Source of the DNA: Cymodocea nodosa
Lineage: Eukaryota; Streptophyta; Magnoliopsida; Alismatales; Cymodoceaceae
Length of the DNA: 64,000 bases
Assembly: GCA_036874045.1 (NCBI GenBank)
Contig: CM072339.1
Coordinates: 19,351,501-19,415,500 of the forward strand
Reading direction: 5' to 3'
Position 1 is the first letter of the stretch; each line of letters begins with the position of its first letter. The notes below the pieces were generated by a model. The model ran no database searches and was not told the DNA's origin. It was given only the letters and a program-made list of their open reading frames with translations. Shown here piece by piece: positions 12,090 through 25,574 of the stretch. A program made the translations under genes and the position numbers.

Positions 12090-12262
12090 CTTCGGGTGTG
12101 CAAGGGCAGATCGGGCTGGGCTGCACCGTGTCATGCCGACATGGCACAATTTCAACGAATAATAGCCCAGCACGGTCTGGCGTGGACCATGCCAGGCTAT
12201 TGATTGGCACGATTTAACCGTGCTAGGCCAGACCGGCATGGAATCGGCCTAACCCACCATGC
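12090..12262 (+). mobile_element. GC-rich hAT-like terminal fragment
   Basis: A GC-rich island in AT-rich surroundings begins GGGTGTGCAA, resembling the terminal repeats of many plant hAT elements. It continues with repeated CGGGCTGGGC/GGCACGG blocks and the phrase GGCACGATTTAACCGTGC. Blocks such as CACGGTCTGGC recur in inverted orientation (GGCCAGACCGGC), so it can fold. Its orientation (terminus on the left) does not fit the neighbouring minus-strand transposase as that element's own 5' end, so it may be a separate non-autonomous piece. The right end was not found. Confidence 0.45.
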
Positions 12263-13969
12263 GTGCTTAGTCTATCCTACTAATTGGCAACACCACTAGC
12301 ATCGATCTGGGGGCACAGGCTGCTTGTTGGGTTTGAGCACGCACAATTTTAAGATCATGACCAGAAACAGAAACGGGTGGGCGCGGAGGATCAAGTGGAC
12401 TCATGGTTTTGGGGGCAACTTTGGCGGTCGGTGACGAGCGATGTTGGAAAATCAACCTACCTACCAACCCGTTTGTTACTTGCTTATCAGTTTCAAGCGA
12501 TTATTGATAGTAGTGTGGGCAACTAAGGCCATAGAAGCAAGACTCTTTCTTTCTTGGCGCCCGTCTTTTAACTACTTTTACATGAGCATTCTATCATTCA
12601 TGCTTGGCAACGCATGATACCCATAGATTACTTGACTACCAGAGATTTGAGTGTGCTTTCATCCTTTATTTAATCGGCTTTTCAAGTAAAGCTTAACAAT
12701 GAACAACGTGTTTGATTACTCGATGATTATTGGGTTTGGGTTTATTCTTTCACTCTCTTTTCATTTTTTGGTTTCTTTTCATTTATTTTTCACAACTAAT
12801 CAAACCTTCATTATTCCGTATGACCAAGAATCTCTAACGCAAATGCTACGTAGCTAAAAATGGATTTACAATTATTTTAGATGATGCTATGTTTCAGAAT
12901 TTCATCCCTATCCTTCAGATCATGTAATTCCTAATAAGTCAGACTCGTCAGTAGAATTAAGAAGCCTCTTTGTTGTGGTGTTCTTTCAATAAATAGAGGA
13001 ATAACCTAGAAAAGAAAAAGGAAACAAAAACACAAGACCCACCCATCAAACAAAAGAAGAGTGATACCTGAGTATGGGGGACGCCTAAAAATAAGAGAAA
13101 GGAAAAGAAAGATTGTGAAGTAAATAAAAATTTATGAATCTCTCGTGTCCTCATTTTAATTAGACCGATTCGGATGATTTATCCCTTGCATGGGTGGCCG
13201 GTAGAAGAACACAAGTCATGATAAGATCCACTTAATTAATCCATGAATGGGTTAAATTTTATGGTATCCTCCTGTGAAAAGTCTCACGTAGAAGATTACA
13301 GAAATAGAATTCTAGTCAGCATAAGATGAATTTTTGAATCATTATTTCACGTGTTAATAAGGTAAATCTATACATATTTATTTACAAGAGACACTTATAC
13401 ATTTAAAAATAAATTACAAGTAAAGAAGAATGTGAAAAATCTTATATTAACGAGTACAAAAATAAAATTTGAGTCAATACACGATAGATATCTTTATTGA
13501 CTATCACCAGTTGATCTTGAAATAGAAATATTTTACACCTCCATCGTGCGATGAACGTAAAGCGAGTGTGAAAACGAGAACATCTTGCGAGTGAGGCGGT
13601 GGAAAACTCACTCGCTCCCGAAAAAGGCCAACAAGTCAGGTAGAAGTAGGACTAACCCAGATCGAGTCACTTGGTTGGCGTCAAGCATCATCGTCACGAA
13701 ATTAAAGAGAAAGTGACAAGAGGTTGAGTCAACAAAGTTGGTGTCCCAAGCATGATTAATCTTCGTATCAATATAATTAATTGTATCAAACGTGTGAAGA
13801 AAGAAAAAAAAGGGCTTTTGCCATTGTCGTTGTGTGTGCCTTCTTTGGGTGGGGGCATAATATTATACACAAGCCTCGTACATGTATCACCCAGCGCCAT
13901 GAATCAAAATGACTCCATATTTTTTATTATGTCATGACCTGCTTCACTCGATTGCATTGCAACGACTTA
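12263..13969. other. Intergenic, nothing recognised
   Basis: Moderately AT-rich spacer. Open frames at 12267-12467, 12957-13154 and 13694-13937 have no recognisable motif and overlap on opposite strands. Confidence 0.4.
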
Positions 13970-13971
13970 AG

Positions 13972-14908
13972 GGCCGTTAGCGTACATCAGAAAGTTCAGA
14001 CAAAAAGAAAATAAAAAATTTAAAAAGAAAATAAATGAAATGTATGAAATGTCAGAATTTTTGTAAAAATTTATTACACATATCGAAAAATTCAAAAATT
14101 TAAAATTTCCATAAAAATTCAGTGCACATTAGAATGTTCAAAAATTAAAAAATCAATGAAATAAATTATAAATATTACCTAAAATTATGTAATTGATACG
14201 TTAATCTGAAACTTATGTTAAACAAATATTATTATTATTATTATTATATTGTAAGTATTTAATTAAATGAAATTACTTAATTTAATTAATTTTTCAATAT
14301 TATTAGTTAATTACTTAATTAATTTAATATTTATGAGCACAATGGTGAGCACAAGGGCAAGGGCCACTATGAGCGCGAGGGCCATGGCGAGCAGGATGAC
14401 GAGTGCGAGGGTGACTGCAAGCGTGACGGTGAGCATAAGGGCCACTACAAGCGCGAGCATGGTGGCGAGCACGACAACGAGGGCAACTGTGAGCCGAGCA
14501 CGGTGGCGAGCATGACAGCAAGCGTGAGGGCGAGCACGACGACAAGTGCAAGGGTGACTATGAACATGACGGTGAGTGCAAGAGCTACTACGAGCGCGAT
14601 GGCGATTGCAAGCGCAAGCACGACGGCTACGAACATAAGCATGATGACAAGCGCAAGAGAAAGTGTGAATGCAAACATAAGGGAAGGTGAGTGCAAGTAC
14701 AAGTGCAAGGGAGGGCAAGCGCAAAGGCAAAATCATGTGCGTGAGGTGGTAAAGTTTTTGGCATAAATGTAAAATAAAGGTTTTATATGAACTAAAATGT
14801 GTAAAATTTCTTTGCATCGATTGATAGATACATTAACAACTTATAATAAAAAAATTTAAACTTTTATTTTATTTACATGAATTCTTGTGTGCACTAAACC
14901 TTCCTTAA
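13972..14908. mobile_element. Possible non-autonomous DNA transposon enclosing a minisatellite
   Basis: The left edge reads GGCCGTTAGCGTACATCAGA. The right edge, on the opposite strand, reads GGAAGGTTTAGTGCACACA then AGAATTCATG. The two are similar imperfect inverted ends about 0.9 kb apart. A related phrase, AGTGCACATTAGAATGTTC, recurs inside at about 14119. There is no transposase. Target-site duplications were not certain, so the call is tentative. Confidence 0.3.
14334..14735 (+). repeat. Hexamer-based minisatellite, GC-rich, about 400 bp
   Basis: An imperfect array of units like GCGAGC, GTGAGC, AAGGGC and ACGACG, with larger periods that look like multiples of six, sits in otherwise very AT-rich DNA. 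Because the unit length is a multiple of three, frames on both strands stay open across most of it and give low-complexity Ala/Ser/Thr/Arg or Val/Leu/Ala strings. These open frames are a by-product of the repeat and not evidence of a gene. Confidence 0.8.
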
Positions 14909-16249
14909 GCACCTGATATATATACACAGCTGGTATCTCTTTATTTAATGTTATGTTTGATGTTTGAAGGATGCAAGGGACATCCTATTGATTCATTTTC
15001 ATTTCTTTAATCTGCTTAATTCATGTAACGAGAATGACGGCCTCCGTGCACCGACGGTGATTACCGATGGAATCTTTTCGACGTATTTATTTCAATAAAA
15101 TACGTGACGGCAGACCAACCCAATAACAGGTCAATCGTGTTCACGGTAGATTAAAAAAAAAAAAAGGGTGAATGGACGTTCGTGATATAATCATGACATA
15201 AGTGGTATTTATTGCATTTATAATGCCAAATATAACTGTGTGACGATCGTGTGGTCATAATACCCCGTCTCACCTTAATGGACGAGCCAGGCTCTCCCTC
15301 TACCCAGATCCTATATCTAATTAATTTAGCATTACGCGTAAACCAAAGGATCCAATAGAAAAAAATAAAAAAAGAGAGGTCTCAATAAAGAGGAGAGAAA
15401 TCGATGGTAATTCCTTCCGTAAATTCTTGCACCTAATTTTATCTCTTCTAACCAATTTCATTCTCTCGATCGATCGAGTTGTCTAAAGTTTCAATTTCAT
15501 CAATATTATAAATGAAAAAACTAAGAGCAACACACTCAACTTTTATTTCTTTCTTATTCTTCTTCTTTTTTCTTTGACATTGAATGCTTCAAATTAAGAT
15601 TGAATGCTGTAGTAGTTAAGAGAGATTTTATGTACCTAGAATTTCTTACAATTAAATATGATGATGGAAATGAATTCCAAAAAAGACTAATGTTTGTGTA
15701 TTCGGAATTAGAATATCTAAGTACGCAAGTTCTCTCTTAACTTCCACAACCTTCAATCTTAATTGGAAATTGAGTCATACATTTTTAGAAAAACCTCATT
15801 CAACTACTCTATCTAGAATTAAAAACGACTTTAGTGTGTATTTGTATTTCAGGATCTTTTTTTTGTAAAGACTTATTCTTCCATTTTATTATATGATATA
15901 ATTCTTTCATTTTTAATGTTTTTTTTCTCTCTCCATATTTCAAGATTATATTGGTCTTATTGGTAACATACACATCAAAATAATAATTACTAGTGATGAA
16001 ATTACAAGGTTTAAGAATATAAAATGTAAGTTATCACAAATTATATTAGTAATTTATATTTTTGATATAAAGTTTGTTTATGTTCTTGGAAAATAAAAAA
16101 GATTACTTATTGATGCATGAGTTACCAAATATAATGACTCGATGTAATGGTTTTGTTGTTTTACCAAATATACTTTATACATTTGTTTGTATATAAATTT
16201 AGCATTGATTTCACATGATCAAATATATTGTTATTGAATCAAAACTTAC

Positions 16250-16900
16250 CAAAGGGTGTGAATAGTGAGTTTAATAAAATTTCTATCAATTTTATATTAG
16301 AGTTATCAATTTTATTTTTATTAGTTCACAATTATCACAATAACAATAATACTATAGAAATAAAAATAACAAAGAATATAGAAGAATTTTTATAGTAGTT
16401 CACTGAAACAAGCTAGTTCGTTCTTTAAAACCCTAACCTTGAGAATTTCACTAACACGATATTTTTTAAAACTCAATATCAACCTTTACTAAAGTTCACA
16501 AACTCTTACAATGGTGTTTTCTGGTTACACACTTAACCACAATGTACAAAACACTACTCTGTGCACAACACAAGGCACCAACTATATGTCAACAAGGCAA
16601 CTACCTTGTTTAGATGAGACACCAACCTCACCCTTTTCTTAAATCATCAAATTTGACTTACCACACCTCGATGATTTGGGTTTTTATTAGATAAAAACTT
16701 ATTGAATTATTCATAAGAGAACAGAAAAATAAGTTCAAACCTTAATGTAAACTCCTGATGTCTCCTTACAAATTACTCTAGAATTGTCTTTACACTTTCT
16801 CCTTCCAAGAGTTGAATCGCCACAAATCTTAGTTTCAAAAAGTTGTGCACTTAATCTTTTGATACATTAATTTTTCACATGCACATATGATTCTCCTTTT
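16250..16900. mobile_element. Possible LTR-retrotransposon fossil (non-coding fragment)
   Basis: The stretch has the feel of a Copia/Sirevirus LTR or leader: ATAGTAGTTCACTG followed by short phrases rich in CTTACAA and CACTAAC and no coding potential. No second LTR, primer site or coding region was seen, so it is at most an old fragment. Low confidence. Confidence 0.2.
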
Positions 16901-18377
16901 TGTTCATTCTCATTATTTGATTATGGAAACTCCATAGAATTCAATTTTCATCTTTGTTCTTCGCAATTTATCATGTTGTCAAGTTGAATACATCATTCAG
17001 TACATCCATTTCAATTTCCTTATCTTAAAATCAATTTATAAAATGGTAATCTACAAATCTGCAATATAAACATCATAATCAAAGTTTTGAATAACATACA
17101 ACAAGTTAAATCTTCTCATAGTTTAACTATTAGATGGTAATTTGAATAACTATTTTAACAACTATGATGTTAACTGATTTCCCACCAATATAATAAAAAA
17201 TTTCAATTACAAATATTCACAATTGAGGATGATCATCGAGTGATCATTTAGAATAATAAAATATCATTTTTCAATATTGTAGGATTATATACTATTTCTT
17301 TTTAAAACTCAAGTAAAAATTATGTTAGTTTTTTTAAATTTTATTCATAAAATGGATAGAATGGATTTACATAAAGATTTTGAATATGAATTACAAGAAA
17401 GGTTGCTAACGAACAAAAGGCTTCTCGAGAGAAGGAAAGGGAATCAAAATTTTCAAATACTATTACAAATACTCAAGAAGTAAAGAAATAAATAGTAGAT
17501 AAAATACATAAAAACATTATGAAGTTTGCACGAGATACTCGAAATTTATGATGTGAAATTTATGTTACCTGTAATAAAACATTTAAAAAATTAGATTTTA
17601 TTGGTGTTTATAAGCATTATAATGTATTTGAACATATTACTATTTAAACTTATCAAGATCTATTTATTTGAAATTGTTTTCACTACATTTTTATATGGCC
17701 TAAGTTCCATTGTTACATAATGATAAAAAGTTTGTGCTATATAATTGATTTACTTAATTATATTTATATACAAGTTGAACACCATTATTAAGTGATTTGA
17801 CTTCTATCACTTAATTTGAATTCTGCCTGTACATCAACACACAAGTTTTAAATTTCATCGCTTACCGATTATATTAGTATAAAAATATACAGATTTTTAT
17901 ATTAGATAAATTTTAAAAATTTAATTCTAACAAAATTAATTCTACAAAATTTTAAGTGTACAAATAAACAGTAAATTAAGGATCCACCGACTCCTCCCCA
18001 AACATATCCGTGGAGAGATGGAGATGTATTCTTCGTCAATGGTAGGTGTATGAGATGCAACCCTCGTTGATTAAAATATTTGATTTTAACATCGATAAAC
18101 GTAAAGATCACGTATGATCGGAAAAGAAAAACCACAAGAATAAAATATTTGATTTTATCTGATTTTGATGATAAAAAGAATAAAATACCACAAGTAAAAG
18201 TTCAGATTCTTCCACATCATCTACAACGCGAGACATTTTGTAACAACTTGAAGAAAAGGGAGAAGGTTGTAAATACTTGGACTTGTATGTCATTAAATTA
18301 AGTTTAGGGTTTTTTTTTAAGTGAATTGTACCTAAAAAAAGGGAAATGGTCCCTTGTATACGTTTGGGACGGTGAAC

Positions 18378-18454
18378 TTTCGAGAGAGAGAAAGGGGGGA
18401 ACGTGAAGAGGGGGAAGAGGAGAAGAAGAGGAGCACAGGAGGAGGAGGAGGAGA
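18378..18454 (+). repeat. Polypurine tract (GA/GGA-rich)
   Basis: About 75 bases almost without pyrimidines on this strand, from GAGAGAGAAAGG to GGAGGAGGAGGAG. Simple-sequence DNA with no associated gene. Confidence 0.7.
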
Positions 18455-19544
18455 TTTTGAAAAAATTATGATTTAGTCTTTATAGTAAGTTTTTTGTTAC
18501 TTAGTTTAAAAATAATATTTTATCGATTATTGTTAAGCATCCTGTTGTCATTTTATTTATAGTAATTGCTAATTGATCAACACGCATTTTGTTTACATGA
18601 AACAATCATTTTATTTGTTATGCACATTTCTTAAGGAATTTCGGTGCATTTTGCATGAATGACTTATTAACGGAGAGGCTCATATTATTGCCGAGCATGT
18701 AATTATTTAATTTTGAGAAATGCATTGATTGTAGTTTATGCATTTTTACGTGTAACTTATAATATATAATTCGACTACAATGAATCAAACTATGTTGTCG
18801 TACACATGATTACGAAACTAATAAACCTTTAGGCTATATCACAGGATTAAGTGTGACCTTTAAAAATCTAGTCATAAGTAGATGCTGTGATTATAGAAAC
18901 GTATAAAATAATTGTGACATATGACTTTTGATATGACATGTGTTAACGTATGTTTATTTGTTATTGTATTTCCTTTTAACACGTATATATTTTTATTTTG
19001 ACTTGCTAACCTTCGTATGTTATAACATGCATTACGTACTTTCTGTTTTTTATGTACCATCAGCAGATTACTTATTAGACGTCATTTCTTTTTTTTCAGG
19101 TACTTCAAAAGATCTTCCAAGCAATGCGTATGTAAGAGAGGTCTCGCTGGTTGTTATGCGACCGTAGTGGCAGCTTTTGTAAGTTTGTGGATAGATGTAT
19201 GTGTTTGGAAACCTGTCGGTCAGATTTGGATTTGTGATATGAATTTTAGATTTTCTACCTGGTTGGATATGGATGTGACGATTATTTTGGTTACAGTTGA
19301 TGGTTGATCAGGCCTCCTCTAACGCTTAAGTTAGAGAGGTGAGTTAGGGAAGAAGAGAGATGAGGTTTAGGATTTGATAAGTGCATTGTAATGCCACATT
19401 TACTGAAATATTTATAGTTAAGAATGGTAGATGAGAGTTGTCAAGGATAAGCGAATTCTACGTGGTTTTGTTAACGGTGAACACGTACGTACAGGGCAGG
19501 TTAATCTTTTAGTGCAGTCGGGTGGTGACTACGTGGTCAGCACC

Positions 19545-19905
19545 ACACGGCCCGTTTCACATGGGCCAGCTCCAGGGGGTCGGCCCACTCGCTAGGCCTA
19601 TCACGCCCTGCTGTCCTCGCAAGGGTGGCAGTGTTTCCCTACAAGTGAAGGGCAACCTGGACGGCTGGAGCAGCTGCTCTGGCCGAATCAATGGTGTTAT
19701 TTGGTTAGTACTTAGAATTTAAAAAGTTAAGGTTTAAACCAGTCAAACCTGAGGAGTTGATTAACCAATTAGGGTGAAGGGTTAGTTGGTGGCCGATGTA
19801 AACTGTCGGCCCCTCGTCAAATCAAATGGAGTGAAGATTATCCACACAACCCCTGTTGATGTTCGAAGCATGGACTAAAAATACAAAAATCATCATCATT
19901 AGCAA
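19545..19905 (+). repeat. Dispersed repeat, copy 2 (first copy at 7680-8075)
   Basis: The GC-richer, better preserved copy. It contains GGCCCACTCGCTAGGCCTAT, CAAGGGTGGCAGTGTTTCCC, AACCAATTAGGGTGAAGG, CAACCCCTGTTGATGTTC and GACTAAAAATACAAAAATCA, all matched in order by copy 1, 11.9 kb to the left. No protein coding is evident. Family unknown; part of a retroelement is plausible. Confidence 0.6.
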
Positions 19906-20735
19906 GTGGACGAAAGCTTTGTCTACAAAAAGTACCTGAGGACCCAGTTCTCATCAAACACGTAATTGCTGCACATTCATCTTATAAAAGAAAAAAGAAA
20001 TGTAAACACCCACACAGGCTGGAAGAACAACAACATTGATTAAAAATGTACCCAGCTCTCCCTCTCTCGATATATATATATATGTATATATACATAGGTG
20101 TTCATTGCATGTCTTCTCCAAAGAAAAAGAACGAGGAAAAAGAAAGGATGATGGAGAGTTTTTGGTGGAACTACTCAAGGACTTCTCAACTTCATTTGAA
20201 GAGGTGGACCAATTTTAATTCCTCAGCCGAAGCAAAGAGGTGGCCGGTCTAGCAGCAAGAGATCCTCGACTGTTTATTCAATCCGGTTCTACTCAAATTT
20301 TCGAAGAACCTATGGTTAATGAATGGACTGATGTAGTGGATAAAAAGGAAGAAAATTAGTTCTCTTTGAATTTTATTTTAACAGTCTCTTTTCCTTCTTG
20401 TTTTCAGGTTTTCAGGGATGGACAGACATATTTTTCCTTTCTACCGTCGGAGCGTTATCTTATATGTTGATCTTAAAAAGGATATTTATAATATATCAAA
20501 ATGTAAATATATGGGATATCATTTTCTCTCCTTGGGAAAAGCAGTGGTGCTTTGTTTTCCCTTTTTTTTAAAAAAAGAAAAAGAAAAAGAAAACTATGAT
20601 GCATTTACCTGCTACAGCGGTGACAGTCCCAGACAATTTTCTCGGTGGCAAGACACGTCGACGTCGAAAAGGTTGGTGCACCCACCGCCATGGCCTCGCA
20701 ACGACTGAGCCCCCACTGAAAACCGGCTAAACCGG
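19906..20735. other. Intergenic, nothing recognised
   Basis: Contains a short TA-rich simple repeat near 20070-20093 and overlapping meaningless open frames at 19954-20252. It leads into the probable HCT promoter. Confidence 0.4.
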
Positions 20736-20739
20736 ATGG

Positions 20740-20746
20740 GTTAGGT
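20740..20746 (-). promoter_or_regulatory. AC-element-like MYB site upstream of HCT
   Basis: On the minus strand this reads ACCTAAC, the AC-III form of the MYB-binding elements known from phenylpropanoid and lignin gene promoters. A second near match, ACCAACG, follows at about 20759. It lies about 100 bp upstream of a TATA box. A single 7-mer is weak evidence alone; the gene context makes it more interesting. Confidence 0.35.
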
Positions 20747-20841
20747 GAGCGACCTGCTACCAACGGTTACACCCCCTTTCCCGGTACTTTCGCAGTTACA
20801 TGCGACGTTACGTGTCACTCACCAACTCTCTCTCCCTCCGT

Positions 20842-20849
20842 CTATAAAA
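20842..20849 (+). promoter_or_regulatory. TATA box of a probable distal HCT promoter
   Basis: CTATAAAA lies in a pyrimidine-rich promoter setting. It is followed by a leader with CTC/TTC repeats (20937-20978) that ends in a donor-like TTTTGTAAAG|GTAATTA at about 21069. The next downstream gene on this strand is HCT. Confidence 0.5.
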
Positions 20850-20871
20850 CCTAATCGTCCGCCACCGTTCC

Positions 20872-21069
20872 CCTCCAGGGATTGGACACTCGTTTGAATC
20901 CATTCCTCTGCTGTGGTTGTATCCTCTTCATGTTCTCCTCCTCCTCCTCCTCCTCCTCCTTCTTCTTCTTCTTCTTCCTCGCCCGTCATTGATCTGTGGC
21001 ACTTTTCTCGTCGAAGGGATAGAGAGGAAGGTGTGAATCGGAGGAGAAGCGAGCAGCCATTTTTGTAAA
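20872..21069 (+). other. Probable non-coding leader exon (5' UTR) of HCT
   Basis: Sequence starting about 30 bases after the TATA box, pyrimidine-rich and without a useful ORF, ends at a consensus donor GTAATTAATG. A plausible acceptor, CTCAACTTTGTGCAG, lies at about 22140, just 30 bases before the HCT ATG. A leader intron of about 1.07 kb would join them. Inferred from sequence alone. The alternative is a separate start at the TATA-like run at 21844-21856. Confidence 0.4.
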
Positions 21070-21843
21070 GGTAATTAATGATCGGTTCTATTGCTAATTT
21101 GGAAATATGTTTTAAGAATTAATTAAGACTCTGTCTGCTGCTGATTGTGTCCCCTTGCGTCAGAGATTTTAAGGAATGAGATTCTGTTTTTTTTTTTTTT
21201 TAATTAAGTTTGAGATTGGTTACCACATCTTTTCTTGTGGTTTGGCGCTTGAATCTGTATTTGGGAGTGACAGATCTTGCCGCCCATAGTCAGATCTGTT
21301 TTACCCCATTGCTTATTTGCCTTGCGTTTGAGCAGCATCTGCTCTTATATATTATTATGAGAAAATTAGAGAGACCATTAACTTTGGTTTGTAAGCAAAT
21401 AGTTGTGGGTGGCTGGAGGGTTGTTTTGGATGGTTAGCCATGTGGTCATTGAGTGGCGTATGAATGACGTGTGACTTGCGTATCACGAAGAACGCGTGTT
21501 GGCCATTGGAGTTATATGTTTATTTGTCTACAAGATTGATGACTCCTTTGACTTGTAACGGAAGGTTCCACCTAAAGAGACAAGAAGTTAGACATAAATA
21601 ATTGTAGATGTTTAAACTAGTAGAAATTTGAAGTTCAAATATGAAAAGACAGCATACCATTATCGAATAAATTATGATGAGCTGACACACCTGCTGCATG
21701 TTCATGGTTGGTGGCCTACAACACCGTCTGGGAATGAGGGAGTCGTAGAACACTTGTCATCATCTAATAAATAACTCATGGGTGGTCGGCCTATCACGTA
21801 AAGGATGGTTCGCGTAAATTGTTATTTTTCACACATATGGACA

Positions 21844-21856
21844 ATATATATATATA
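21844..21856 (+). promoter_or_regulatory. Alternative proximal TATA-like run for HCT
   Basis: ATATATATATATA lies about 320 bases upstream of the HCT start codon. It may be simple sequence rather than a promoter element and competes with the distal TATA at 20842. Confidence 0.25.
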
Positions 21857-22121
21857 CCCACATCTCGATTTCTTTCTGGTAATTAATTAAGGTAGCCAAA
21901 TAATCAGTAATTTTCTCTCAACTTCCACCAAGTTCTGTTCCATTATTGGGTTAGTTGGTGTGTTTGGTATCATAAATTATCTTCTCTTCTTTCATTAATG
22001 GTTGTCGCCAAGGAAGAAGAACGAAAATATTATTAACGTAAAAGAGACAATATCGTGAAAACTTGGTTGTCGTCAATCGGAATGATTATGACGCGGTGGA
22101 CCATCGTGGAGAGGTGGCTGA

Positions 22122-23548
<1,427 letters not shown>

Positions 23549-24963
23549 TGTTCGTAGACCAGGGCAGCGATGCTCATCTCCTTTTCTTTCGGGTTTGATT
23601 GATCTGAAATTAATAACCCTTGCAAGTGTAACCATCAAGACATTTTGGTGACCTCATGATATGCTTGTTTTCTTCTGCACCAACAAGAACGGGGCTGCCT
23701 TCAATTGATGCAACCGACGTCGTCGGCTTCTCTGTTCTCCGGCGGCTCGCCGTGGAAAATTTGAGCTGGCGGATACCATTTCCCTTCTCATACCTACTCC
23801 ACCACAATGGAGGATTTATTTTATATATATTAATGAGAAAGCGTAGTTGGTGGTGATTCATCATACCGTCATGGACAAGGTTTTAGTTCAAATAATTATA
23901 TTATTATCATAAAAAAAATAAAGATTGCTTTTTTGGTTATAATCTTTGTGTAAGATTATATTATAATTTGGATCGAATTATATTTTTTTTTTTCATGCTT
24001 ACTTACACTTCATTTGTAAATCACCAACTTTCTTATCTTTACTGTTATATTGTTGCTCCAATTCCTTTTCACACCCTTATTTTATTATAGGTGGTGGGGT
24101 CCTACCCTTAACCTTTGTGTAATTCTTTTGGACTTATATCGGTTAATTTCGAACTAGCAACGTCTAATGAGGGAGAGATTACTTTTAATATTTAACTTTT
24201 ATATATTTGGGACTAATCTCATCCTCTATTACTAAGTGCTCTGTATCTTTGATATTTTAATTTCTTGCGTTGGGAGAGATTTACTAGAAAATTTCTTAAC
24301 TGTGCCTTTAGGAAAAACAACTTCTGGTTTCTTTTGTTTTTTTGATCTCACTATGTTAGAAAATAAACAAAATAATTAGAAAAAGAGACCTATAAATATT
24401 TTTTACGATTCCCGCATATGCTTTTATATGTCTGTCTAAGTTATAAATTTTTTTACACAAGGAAGTGTGTCCTAAAAAACTTCCACTGGCGTGGGTTTGA
24501 TTGAATTTTTTACCTTAATATTAAAAGAAAGTTACAAATTTTTTATTTTCTTTTAAATATCAAGCACTTCTGAAAATAAAACTCTTCCTCTACATTTTAT
24601 ATCATCATCACCAAATCATAAATCGTATTATTGCATCGCATCCGGCATCATACAGAAATATCATCCGTGTCATGTTATAATATATAGAACGTGTCTTGTC
24701 AAAAGTAATTTTCATCAATTTTTCTAAAATTTAATCTTTGACTATAAAAATAATAACACATATTACTTAAATTAGATTAAAACTTTGATATATAACAAAT
24801 TATACTATCGATCAATTAACTAAATAATAAATATAATTTTTCTCGTCAACATCTAGCTAGACACTTTTGTACAACAAGAGTGTGCGGTTTTGACGACCAT
24901 TGGTCTAACGGTATCAAGTTGTATTTGGTTGTCAAATTTGAGTCTCAAAGTTTTACAGGTACC
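23549..24963. other. HCT 3' flank and AT-rich spacer
   Basis: Includes the HCT 3' UTR to perhaps 23870 and then AT-rich sequence. The open frames at 23610-23864 overlap on opposite strands and look like chance. Nothing else recognised. Confidence 0.4.
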
Positions 24964-25574
24964 TGTGTACTTGAAAAATGATAAAAATAATAATAATAAG
25001 TAATAAAAAATTAATAGAAAATTAAAATATTTATATATAAAATAGAAAACAATGAAATTTGAAATACGTGTGTTTGTACATAAAATAAAAAATGATAAAA
25101 AATCATAGAATGTAATATATATATATTTATTTATAAAATAAAAAATGTTAAAATTGATAAATAAAATATTTTTTGTATTTTTCTACAAGATAAAAAATAA
25201 CAAATTTTGTCATAAATAATATAAGATATAGTTATTTATGATGATAATTACAACATAAAATACATTTTATACATCTTTATTATTCTACGTATCTCTCGTA
25301 ATATCAATTCTTATATACTAAGGATATAAACAATTCTATATCAAAATTACATGCTGCTAATGTATTCTTTGATAATTTATATTTTATTTTTCTTTATTTT
25401 TTTATCAATTTCAGAGATCAAAATATTAAAAATAAAACAAATTTTTTTTTATATATCAATAGAAAATGGTAGAATCCTTTAAAAATTCATTTGATGCATA
25501 TACATCTAAAAAATGATAATAAAAAAAAATTATCATTTTTTTTTCGATATTTTCTACCATTTTCTAGGTACACA
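24964..25574. mobile_element. Probable AT-rich inverted-repeat element (MITE-like), about 611 bp
   Basis: The left end reads TGTGTACTTGAAAAATGATA. The right end, on the opposite strand, reads TGTGTACCTAGAAAATGGTA, so the two ends are imperfect inverted repeats over about 25 bases. The interior is nearly pure A/T and repeats the phrase AAAAAATGATAAAA several times (about 25083 and 25507, for example). No transposase. The superfamily is not assigned. Confidence 0.5.

Larger units (their letters stand above)
14909..19544. other. Intergenic, strongly AT-rich, few landmarks
   Basis: No gene supported. About 16250-16900 resembles the non-coding part of a Copia/Sirevirus-like LTR element (see separate entry). 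A polypurine stretch lies at about 18378-18454. Small open frames around 17902-18301 and 18872-19167 overlap on opposite strands and lack motifs. Confidence 0.4.

Noticed and set aside
14311-14817. 168-aa open frame on the minus strand
   Set aside because: It lies over the hexamer minisatellite; all its residues are low-complexity and several frames on both strands are open for the same reason.
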